Below, piece after piece: positions 1 to 6,943 of a stretch of 36,845 bases of DNA. This DNA is from Fen-455 sp050012675. GTDB lineage: Bacteria > Actinomycetota > Acidimicrobiia > Acidimicrobiales > Bog-793. A program made the position numbers and the translations under genes. Within the stretch, counting starts at the first letter, position 1. Every line of letters begins with the position of its first letter. The DNA is taken from contig JBEKGS010000033.1 in the NCBI GenBank assembly GCA_050012675.1, positions 1 to 36,845 on the forward strand. Direction: 5' to 3'. Below the pieces are notes generated by a model. That model ran no database searches and had not been told where the DNA came from. It was given only the letters and a program-made list of their open reading frames with translations.

Positions 1-615
1 TCACGGCGCTTTGTGAGCGCGGGAGGGCTCAGCATCTGGCACGACGGCCTGTGCGAGTACGAGCTCGTCGACCTGGACGAGACGGGCGCAGAGGGAGCAC
101 TCGAGGCACACGGCCTGGCACTCACCTTGCTCAGGGCGACGGGAATGCTCTCCCGGCTCACCATGGCGAACCGTCCCCTTCCTGCCGGACCGGTCGACCG
201 CCTCGAAGGTCCTCAGCTGCAAGGGCCGCGCACGACACGCTACGCAGTCGCCGTCGGCGTGGACGACCCTTACGCCCTCGCCGACCATGCCTTCGCCGAC
301 CTGCCGGTCGTGGCGAGTCTCGGAGGAGGACGTCTCCCGCTCGAAGCTTGCACGCTCTCGGTGACCGGCGCGGAGGTGAGCTCGGTGCGGCGCGTCGCCG
401 GCGGTGCGCTCGAGGTCCGTGTGTTCAATCCAGGTTCGGTTTCAACAAACGTCGCCGTGGGAAGGACCATCCCGGGTGCCGATCACCCCGGAGCTCCGCA
501 GCCGGCACGCGGGCAGCTCGTCGACTTGCGCGGCCGCTACATCGCAGGCTTCGAAGGGTCTTTCGAGCTCGGGCCGTACCGGATCGCAACGATGAGGTTG
601 TCCGACGGGACCTGA
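1..615 (+). CDS. C-terminal part of a GH38-type alpha-mannosidase (5' truncated)
   Basis: The frame is open from base 1, so only the last 204 residues are present. The visible part resembles the C-terminal beta-sandwich of glycoside hydrolase family 38: GGLSIWHDGLCEYEL is followed by ALTLLRATGMLSR, a RPLPAGP segment and EGPQLQGPRTTRYAV, the usual order in bacterial alpha-mannosidase or mannosylglycerate-hydrolase-like enzymes. The catalytic and zinc-binding N-terminal domain lies outside the window, so substrate and activity cannot be judged. The stop is 19 bases before the cofC-like gene, so the two may be cotranscribed. Family assignment is by recalled motif resemblance. Confidence 0.75.
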   Translation, partial: SRRFVSAGGLSIWHDGLCEYELVDLDETGAEGALEAHGLALTLLRATGMLSRLTMANRPLPAGPVDRLEGPQLQGPRTTRYAVAVGVDDPYALADHAFADLPVVASLGGGRLPLEACTLSVTGAEVSSVRRVAGGALEVRVFNPGSVSTNVAVGRTIPGADHPGAPQPARGQLVDLRGRYIAGFEGSFELGPYRIATMRLSDGT

Positions 616-634
616 ACCCGCCCGGGCACAAGCC

Positions 635-1186
635 GTGCTCGTGCCTGTGAAGTCGTTCCGAGCCGCGAAGCTGCGGCTCGCGGCAGTGCTTGACGCCCGC
701 GCCCGCGAGGCACTCGCCCGCGATCTGGCAGCGCGGGTCGTTTCTGCCGCCGATCCTCTTCCGGTCCTGGTGGTGTGCGACGACGAGGAGGTCGCGACAT
801 GGGCGCAAGACCACGGGGCCCGCGTCGCCTGGACGCCGGGGCTCGGCTTGTCGGCGGCTGTGATGGCAGGCGTCGATCAACTTGCCGCCGAGGGAGTGGA
901 GCTCGCGTGCGTGGCCCACGCGGATCTTCCCTTCGCCGCGGGACTCGCGACCCTCGGCGCTACCGGAAGCGTGACCCTCGTGCCTGACCGCCGTCGCGAC
1001 GGGACCAACGTCGCCGTCGTTCCCACCGGTGCCGGGTTCTGTTTCGCATATGGGGCGGGCAGCTTCGAGCGTCACCGCAAGGAAGCGTCCCGGCTCGAGC
1101 TGCCGTGCGAGGTCGTCTACGACCGCCGCCTCGCGCTCGACATCGACCTGCCGGAGGACCTGGCCCTCCTCAAGGTGACAATCTGA
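635..1186 (+). CDS. cofC: CofC/FbiD-like 2-phospho-L-lactate (or PEP) guanylyltransferase
   Basis: 183 residues, the usual length for CofC/FbiD, which joins GTP to 2-phospholactate or phosphoenolpyruvate early in coenzyme F420 synthesis. The N-terminus VPVKSFRAAKLRL is the nucleotide-binding signature of this fold. It is followed by TPGLGLSAAVMAGV, the acidic AHADLPF motif and the C-terminal DRRRDGTNVAVVP and LDIDLPEDLALL segments. The start is GTG, with no clear Shine-Dalgarno. PIG-L follows after four bases, so the two probably share an mRNA. An LLM (F420-type) oxidoreductase gene near 36 kb fits an F420-making host. Other F420 genes are not in the window. Confidence 0.9.
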   Translation: MLVPVKSFRAAKLRLAAVLDARAREALARDLAARVVSAADPLPVLVVCDDEEVATWAQDHGARVAWTPGLGLSAAVMAGVDQLAAEGVELACVAHADLPFAAGLATLGATGSVTLVPDRRRDGTNVAVVPTGAGFCFAYGAGSFERHRKEASRLELPCEVVYDRRLALDIDLPEDLALLKVTI

Positions 1187-1190
1187 GGCA

Positions 1191-1931
1191 ATGGAATCGA
1201 ACCTGCCGGTACCAAGACGTGCACTCGCTGTCGGAGCGCATCCCGACGACATCGAGTTCGGTTGCGGCGGAACGCTTGCCAAGTGGGCCGCCAACGGGTG
1301 CGAGATCTTCCACCTCGTGTGCACGGACGGGTCCAAAGGGACCTGGGACCCCGCGCACGACCCGGCCGAGCTCGTCGTGACACGCCGCAACGAACAGCGG
1401 GCGGCGTCGCTGGCGCTCGGAGGTAAGGGGGAGGTCGTCTTCCTCGGCTGGCCCGACGGTGAGCTCGAACCGGGTCTCCGCCAGCGCTTCGAGGTCGCGG
1501 CCTGGATCCGCAAGATCCGCCCCGACGTGGTCCTCGGTCATGACCCGTGGAAGCGCTACCGCCTGCACCCGGACCATCGCAATGCGGGCTTTCTAGTGAC
1601 CGACGGGATCGTCGCCGCCCGCGACCCCCTTTTCTTCCCGGAGCTGGACGCTTTGCCGCACCGGCCGAAGACCCTCTTGTTGTTCGAAGCGGACGAGCCT
1701 GATCATCTCGAGGACGTGACGGACTTTGTCCACGCCAAGCTTGCCGCCCTTTTCGAGCACCGCAGCCAATTGCGCTCGACGATGGGCATAGCCGAAGCCA
1801 ACGCCCTGGAGGACGGCGAACACCCTGAAGTCGCCGAGTTCATACGACGCGTCACCGGCAGGCTCGCCGAGAACGGCCTCAAAGGAGGCTTTGCGGCAGC
1901 AGAAGCCTTCAAACGCATGGACGATCTGTAG
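1191..1931 (+). CDS. PIG-L family zinc-dependent deacetylase
   Basis: 246 residues of the LmbE/PIG-L family, which remove acetyl groups from N-acetylglucosaminyl compounds; relatives include MshB (mycothiol synthesis), Mca and BshB. The family motif AHPDD is at residues 16-20 (His17, Asp19 and Asp20 as zinc ligand and catalytic residues). The second histidine motif HPDH is at 126-129. GCGGTLAKW and VCTDGSKGTWDP follow the first motif as usual. The ATG lies four bases after the cofC-like stop with TGAGG just upstream. The substrate cannot be read from sequence. A long hairpin 80 bases downstream probably ends the transcript. Confidence 0.92.
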   Translation: MESNLPVPRRALAVGAHPDDIEFGCGGTLAKWAANGCEIFHLVCTDGSKGTWDPAHDPAELVVTRRNEQRAASLALGGKGEVVFLGWPDGELEPGLRQRFEVAAWIRKIRPDVVLGHDPWKRYRLHPDHRNAGFLVTDGIVAARDPLFFPELDALPHRPKTLLLFEADEPDHLEDVTDFVHAKLAALFEHRSQLRSTMGIAEANALEDGEHPEVAEFIRRVTGRLAENGLKGGFAAAEAFKRMDDL

Positions 1932-2011
1932 GACCGGACAGGCAGGCCCTCGGGCTTCCTCGAGGGCCCGCACAGCGCTACCGCTCCAAGGCGCGACACC
2001 TCGACGAACGC

Positions 2012-2051
2012 GACGGGGCCTCGCGGCAACAGTGCGCCGCGAGGCCCCGTC
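2012..2051. terminator. Strong hairpin terminator between convergent PIG-L and HU genes
   Basis: A perfect 16-bp stem pairs 2012-2027 (GACGGGGCCTCGCGGC) with 2036-2051, around an 8-base loop. It lies between the stops of two convergent genes and could stop transcription from both sides. There is no long T-run on either side, as is common in GC-rich actinobacteria. Confidence 0.8.
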
Positions 2052-2082
2052 GATAACTGACTTGATTACAGGCCTTCTGGGC

Positions 2083-2589
2083 CTACCGTGCAACCTTCTT
2101 GGCCGGGGCCTTCTTGGCCGGGGCCTTCGCCGGTGCCTTCTTGGCAGGGGCCTTCGCCGGTGCCTTCTTCACAGGGGCCTTGACAGCAGGCGCCTTCTTC
2201 ACCGGTGCAGCCTTCTTCGCCGGTGCAGCCTTCTTCGCCGGTGCAACTGCCGGTACAACCTTACGGGCAGCGACAACGGGGGCCGCGGGGACAACGGGCT
2301 TCTTCAACGCGGTGCGCGAGTTCAGGTCAGTCTTCAACCCCGCCCCGGCTGCGAAGCCAACTCCCTTGGATGCCTTGATCTTCACGGGTGCTCCAGTCTG
2401 CGGATTGCGGCCACGACGCGCCGCACGGTCACGAACCTTGAAGGTTCCGAAGCCCGTGATCCGAACCGTCTCGTTGCGGCGCAACGCCGACTTGATCACG
2501 TACTCGAACGCTTCCAAACCATGTTCCGCCTGATTCTTCGTCAGCCCTGCGAGTTCGCTGACCTCGCCGACGAGTTCTGTCCTGTTCAA
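2083..2589 (-). CDS. hup: HU-type nucleoid protein with Lys/Ala/Pro-rich tail
   Basis: 168 residues. The first 90 or so form an HU/IHF fold: NRTELVGEVSELAGL at the start, ALRRNETVRITGFGTF in the dimer core, and the RRGRNPQTGAPVKIKASK DNA-binding arm. From about residue 105 a low-complexity tail of AKKAP/APVKK repeats runs to the end, as in actinobacterial HupB/Hlp proteins, where it resembles a histone H1 tail. The start is TTG at 2589, chosen because AGGAGG lies five bases upstream and the HU fold begins there; in-frame upstream codons add only unrelated sequence. The tail is encoded by GC-rich near-repeats. Role: DNA compaction and architecture. Confidence 0.95.
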   Translation of the reverse strand: MNRTELVGEVSELAGLTKNQAEHGLEAFEYVIKSALRRNETVRITGFGTFKVRDRAARRGRNPQTGAPVKIKASKGVGFAAGAGLKTDLNSRTALKKPVVPAAPVVAARKVVPAVAPAKKAAPAKKAAPVKKAPAVKAPVKKAPAKAPAKKAPAKAPAKKAPAKKVAR

Positions 2590-2684
2590 TTTCGCCTCCT
2601 GGCATATTGTCCGACCTCCCGCAATACAAGGTGATTTCGCCGCGGAAATCAAGCATTCTCGGATTCGGGGCACGCGACTCCTTT

Positions 2685-2690
2685 ATTCTA
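2685..2690 (-). promoter_or_regulatory. Possible -10 element for the HU gene
   Basis: On the minus strand TAGAAT matches the TATAAT consensus at five of six positions, about 95 bases upstream of the HU start. No good -35 is visible at the usual distance. A second, weaker candidate (TTGTAT with TTGATT 17 bases upstream) lies nearer the gene. Inference only. Confidence 0.3.
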
Positions 2691-3042
2691 CGGCCTGTTC
2701 CCGTCCGCAGTTTGGTCGCGTCGATGCCGAACCCGCCACGTTTCCCCAGGAAATACAAAGGGTTTCTGTCGTAGGGGGCGGCCTTCGCCGCCGCGACGAC
2801 CGTTGTGGGGCACTCGCGCGCCCGCGCCTCGCTTGGCTCGGGCAAAGCTGCAAAGCCGCCAAATTCCGCGCCCGGCGTCACCTCGGGCTCTCCCGGAGGC
2901 GAAATGGCCCGGAAACTGCCCGCCTGCCACGCGCCGGCGCAACCTATTGGGCTTGCCTGCGGGCACCACAGCCAAAGGGCACCCGCCAAGTGCCCGAAAC
3001 ACCATGATGTCGGCTGGTAGGCGACGCTGCTAGGACTCCGAG
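2691..3042. other. Intergenic region between HU and the VirD4-like gene
   Basis: The 350 bases between the divergent hup and VirD4-like genes have no convincing reading frame. A small hairpin (GGGCAC at 2977-2982 with GTGCCC at 2990-2995) and a GGCGGC-CTTC-GCCGCC hairpin near 2779-2794 are visible, with no function I can assign. Promoters for both genes should lie here. Confidence 0.4.
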
Positions 3043-4515
3043 ATGGTCGATTCTTCATACGATCCCCAGGCTCTGGTACTTGACACCTCGGCGCTCTACG
3101 GCCACGGCATCTATCTCGGGTCCTCGCTCGGGGCCCGGAATGCCCCCATATTCGCCCGCCCGCAGGACGGTGTGCTCTTGTTGGGCCCTCCGCGCTCGGG
3201 AAAGACCGCCGCCGTCGTGGTTCCGAACGTTCTTGCGGCCTGCGGCCCTGTCATCGCAGCCTCCACAAAGGCCGATGTCCTCGCCTCGACTTGGGCGGCC
3301 AGGTCCCGACTGGGACCTGCCCTGCTCTTCGACCCGAGCGGCGCGGTGCCCTGTCCCAAAGGGGTGGAGCCGGTGGGCTGGTCCCCGCTCGGCCTTTCAG
3401 GCAGCTGGGACGGGGCTGTTCTCGTCGCTGAGTCGATGGTCCGTGCCGCGCGACCGGGCGCCGACCGCGGTGACGCGTCGCACTGGAGCGAGCGGGCCGG
3501 GGCACTGCTTGCTTGCGTGTTCCACGCAGGTGCCCTCGAACAAAGGCCGCTTGTCGACGTGCTTGCCGCCATCGACAGGCACGATCCTGACGAGGCGCGC
3601 GGCGCGCTGGCGCGCCACGGGGCCGAGCGGGCGCTCGATCTCTTGGAGGGCATCGCCGCCACCGACGGACGCGAACAGAGCGGGATCTGGTCCACGGCTT
3701 CAGGCGTGCTCGCCGGCTACCGCAGCGATGCCGCTCTGGCCTCGGCACAAGGCCCCATGCTCGACGCGGCAGGGCTCGTGGAGGGCCGGGCGACGCTGTA
3801 TGTGTGTGCGGGCAGTGATCATCAGCGACAGGCGGCCCCTTTGGTCGCGGGGCTCTTGCGAGAGGCCCGGTTGGCCCGCTACCGGCACTCGCTCGGCGCG
3901 ACGGTCGCTTCCTCCGACGGTTCCCCGCCGGGAGCGTCCCGGGCAGTTCTCGCGCCTCCGCTTCTTCTCGTGCTCGACGAGCTTGCGAACATCGCTCCTC
4001 TACACGATCTGCCGACGCTCGTCGCCGAAGGCGGCAGTCAAGGTGTCGTGACGCTCGCCTGCCTGCAGGACCTTGCCCAGGCCCGGGCCCGGTGGGACCG
4101 CGAGGCGGACGGCTTCCTCTCGCTTTTCGGGACCAAGCTCGTGTTCCCGGGCATAGGCGACACCCGGACACTCGAGGCGATCTCGCTTCTTGCCGGCGAG
4201 CACGAGGTGCCGACGACGTCTCTCACCCGTGGCGGGCGCACGGGCGGGCTCGGAGCCTTCCGGCGGGCCACGACGCGGACCGTGTCCGTGCGCAAGGACC
4301 GGATCCTGCCCGTCGACGCCGTCGCCCGGGGACATCACGGGTGCGTGCTCGGCATCGAGGGCGCAGAGCCAGGGTTCTTGCGGTTGACGCCCTGGTACTC
4401 GAGCTCACCATGGCGTGAAGCCGTCATGAACGGGAGAACGCACGCTCTTGGGCGCGCCGATATGGCTCTGGCCTCCCCGCCGGGCCGGGCTATCGCCCGA
4501 GGTCTCCACCGGTAG
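3043..4515 (+). CDS. VirD4/TraG-like coupling-protein ATPase lacking membrane anchor
   Basis: 490 residues of the TraG/VirD4/TraM-recognition ATPase family, which hand relaxase-bound DNA to a type IV secretion channel in conjugation. The Walker A motif GPPRSGKT is at residues 48-55, the Walker B aspartate-glutamate in LLLVLDELANIAPL at 312-313, and the C-terminal GGSQGVVTLACLQDLAQ motif is intact. It has no N-terminal membrane helices (VirD4 normally has two), so it should be soluble. AGGA lies nine bases before the ATG. It converges on a relaxase-like gene 51 bases away. No VirB/Tra channel genes are in the window, so conjugation cannot be claimed. The ATPase core looks intact. Confidence 0.85.
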   Translation: MVDSSYDPQALVLDTSALYGHGIYLGSSLGARNAPIFARPQDGVLLLGPPRSGKTAAVVVPNVLAACGPVIAASTKADVLASTWAARSRLGPALLFDPSGAVPCPKGVEPVGWSPLGLSGSWDGAVLVAESMVRAARPGADRGDASHWSERAGALLACVFHAGALEQRPLVDVLAAIDRHDPDEARGALARHGAERALDLLEGIAATDGREQSGIWSTASGVLAGYRSDAALASAQGPMLDAAGLVEGRATLYVCAGSDHQRQAAPLVAGLLREARLARYRHSLGATVASSDGSPPGASRAVLAPPLLLVLDELANIAPLHDLPTLVAEGGSQGVVTLACLQDLAQARARWDREADGFLSLFGTKLVFPGIGDTRTLEAISLLAGEHEVPTTSLTRGGRTGGLGAFRRATTRTVSVRKDRILPVDAVARGHHGCVLGIEGAEPGFLRLTPWYSSSPWREAVMNGRTHALGRADMALASPPGRAIARGLHR

Positions 4516-4566
4516 GTCGGCATGCCTTGAGAAACCAGCTCTCGGCGCCTTTGTCGTGGCGGCACG

Positions 4567-6888
4567 TCAGCGGGAAAGGCCCGGCGACTCCCGTGCCCGG
4601 CGAGGTATCGACGGCGTCTCCGACTCCATCGTCCGGAGCAGCCTTCCAAGCTCGAGCCTGGTGTCAGCCACATCCGCGGTGTGCCCGAGGGACCGCAGAG
4701 CCCTCGGATCACCCACCGCGCGCTCGTGATCGTCGATGGCGAAGCGCTGGCGGAAGGTCTCGATCACCCTCGCGCCGGCACGCCACGCCGAGCGGTCGAA
4801 AGAGCGAGAACGGACCGTCCCGAGCTCCGAGACGAGATACCGCGGCCGGGCGACCTCTGCTGCCCGCCCCAGCCGTTCGCCCGCTCGGAACTCTGGCGAG
4901 ACGATGGCCACATGGACGCACTCGCCCGGCGCGACGCCTCGGACTGCGTTCGGCAGTGCGCCCAGGACAAGGATCTGGCCACTTCGACCCGTGCCGGCGC
5001 GCCACGCCGCCAGGCGGGCCGCCAACCGACGGGCCTCGACGACGTCGTCGGGCGAGCCGCCGGCGTCGCGTACCGAGGCGCGCAACGAGGCGACGACTGC
5101 ATCGTCGCTCGCCACGAGGACAGGACGTTGCCCGGATGCCCGGCCCTCAAGCCACGCCTTGACAAGTGCCTCGCGCGCGCCGGCGCCGTCTTCGACGACG
5201 AGAACCTCACGCTCGGCAAAGCAGTACCTCTCCGGCGCGCCCGCTTGGCTCCCGCGAGCCGGAGACACCTCGAAGCTCCCGGTCGGTGCGAAGTGCGCCA
5301 GGTAGGGCGCAATCGTGGCGGCCGCAACAAACCGGTCGCCGAGCGCCGCCCATGGAGCCAACAGGACCGTGCGGCCACCGGCCGCCGTCGAGGACTCGAC
5401 GATCGACGAGAGCTCCCACGGGCCCATGCGGTGCGCCTCCGCCACCACTACCTCGCCGGCCCAGTCCGACGCCGGCGCCATGTCGCCGACCGCCGTCGTC
5501 TCGATGCCCGTCACCGCCTCGAACGAGGCTGCCGCCGCCCGTCCGGGCGCGACCGCGCTGACGGACCCGCTGAGCTTCGACGCGGCGCTGATCGCGTCGA
5601 GCGCCCCGAGCCGTCCGCCTGGGCGGTAAGCGAGGAGCCGGACCGTCTCGGGATGCTCGCGGACGGTCTCCACAAGCCTCTCGTGAATCCGGAGAACGGC
5701 CGGAGTCGTGTAAACGGGCTCGGCGACACCGGCCGGGATCCCCCTGCGGGACGCCTTCTTGAGCACGCGCCCGAAGCCTTGGGACTGTACCGGCACTTCA
5801 ACGACACGACCGTCCGCCAGTAGTCCTTCCACCTCGCGCTCGATGTCCTCGACGAAAGCGCCGGAGGGCAACGAGGCGCAACGCGCCCGGACGAGGTCGC
5901 CGCGCCGGCACGTGCCGTCCCGTGCGGTGACGCCGTGCTCGCCGAGGGCTTGTGCCGCCCACCGGCCTTCTGGCCGCAGGCCCGGGTCTACCTCGTTGAT
6001 CGTTTCGGCCCCGGCAGTAAGCGATCGTCCCGCCACAGCCGCGATCCTGGCGTCGGAGACGCCGAGGCGGTAAGAGCGCTCGCGCCAGGTTTCCACGAGC
6101 TTCTCGTACGAGGTCCCGAGGTCCTTTCTCGGCCTCGTCTTCACCGAGGCGATGTGCGCCGCTCGCGGACCGGACCGGCCGGCCCTCTCGAGGGCTGCCG
6201 CGATGTCCTCCGAGCGACGGGAGAAAGCCCGCCTCACGCCCGGGTCTATGCCCGCGAGATCGGCCCAGGCACCTTGCAGCTCGCGCCAGGTGACCCCCAG
6301 GCGCCCGGTGAGCTCGCAGCGCAGCTGGGTTTCGTAGAGGTCGCGAGCCGTGCCCAGTTCGAGGAACAGCCCACGGGCGTCGAGCGCGGACCACCGGCCG
6401 TCCGGTCCCGGCGCCAGGTTCGCTACGAGCACGTGGCTGTGGAGGTGAGGATCAGGGGCGCGGCTTGTCCTGTGAAGAAACGCCGCGGCCACAAAGCCAC
6501 CGGCTGGGACCGGCGAGGCCGCCTGACCGGGGGCAAGGCGGCGTCGCACGCGGGCGCCGCTGCGCTCCAGGTACCCGAGAGCGGCCGCGGCCGCTTGCTC
6601 GTGGCCGGCGCGCACCTGCGTGCGGATCTCCTCTTCTCCGAGAGCATGGACGACACGGACTCTGGCGTGATACGGGGAGAGGATCTCGCCCGTGAGTGGG
6701 TCGGCACCGGCGAAAAGTGCGGTCAACTGGGCGCCCTCGACTGTCCCGTCCAGGCCGAGAGTCGCGGCTGCGCGACCGAGCCAACGTCCGTCGGGCTCGG
6801 CCAGGACACCTGTCCCCTCCCGGCCTGCGGCGACGGTTTCGAGGTAGTAGGCCTCCCTGCCCCGAGCCAGCTTTGCGACACTCAGCAC
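4567..6888 (-). CDS. TrwC/MobF relaxase-like protein with degenerate relaxase and helicase motifs
   Basis: 773 residues. The N-terminus LSVAKLARGREAYYL, the EPDGRWLGRAAATLGL block and the histidine triad DPHLHSH (His148, 150, 152) place it with TrwC/MobF relaxases, which nick and covalently hold one DNA strand. Several hallmarks are missing. There is only one Tyr pair (13-14), without the second Tyr group before EPDGRW. The conserved DLTFSxPKSVS segment is replaced by a short SPYHARVRVVHALG stretch. In the RecD-like half the Walker A site reads YRPGGRLGAL without GKT, and Walker B reads VVVAEAHR. The frame is nevertheless uninterrupted. The GTG start at 6888 was chosen because the conserved N-terminus begins there. 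It lies 55 bases behind the PafBC gene, so probably in one operon. Confidence 0.82.
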   Translation of the reverse strand: MLSVAKLARGREAYYLETVAAGREGTGVLAEPDGRWLGRAAATLGLDGTVEGAQLTALFAGADPLTGEILSPYHARVRVVHALGEEEIRTQVRAGHEQAAAAALGYLERSGARVRRRLAPGQAASPVPAGGFVAAAFLHRTSRAPDPHLHSHVLVANLAPGPDGRWSALDARGLFLELGTARDLYETQLRCELTGRLGVTWRELQGAWADLAGIDPGVRRAFSRRSEDIAAALERAGRSGPRAAHIASVKTRPRKDLGTSYEKLVETWRERSYRLGVSDARIAAVAGRSLTAGAETINEVDPGLRPEGRWAAQALGEHGVTARDGTCRRGDLVRARCASLPSGAFVEDIEREVEGLLADGRVVEVPVQSQGFGRVLKKASRRGIPAGVAEPVYTTPAVLRIHERLVETVREHPETVRLLAYRPGGRLGALDAISAASKLSGSVSAVAPGRAAAASFEAVTGIETTAVGDMAPASDWAGEVVVAEAHRMGPWELSSIVESSTAAGGRTVLLAPWAALGDRFVAAATIAPYLAHFAPTGSFEVSPARGSQAGAPERYCFAEREVLVVEDGAGAREALVKAWLEGRASGQRPVLVASDDAVVASLRASVRDAGGSPDDVVEARRLAARLAAWRAGTGRSGQILVLGALPNAVRGVAPGECVHVAIVSPEFRAGERLGRAAEVARPRYLVSELGTVRSRSFDRSAWRAGARVIETFRQRFAIDDHERAVGDPRALRSLGHTADVADTRLELGRLLRTMESETPSIPRRARESPGLSR

Positions 6889-6943
6889 CCGCCCTGGATA
6901 CTCAGCGGGCCGACCACGGCACCTACCGCTTGGAGTGCGAGGG

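Noticed and set aside
425..1513. 362-codon minus-strand frame across cofC and PIG-L
   Set aside because: Arg/Ser-rich shadow of two recognised genes.
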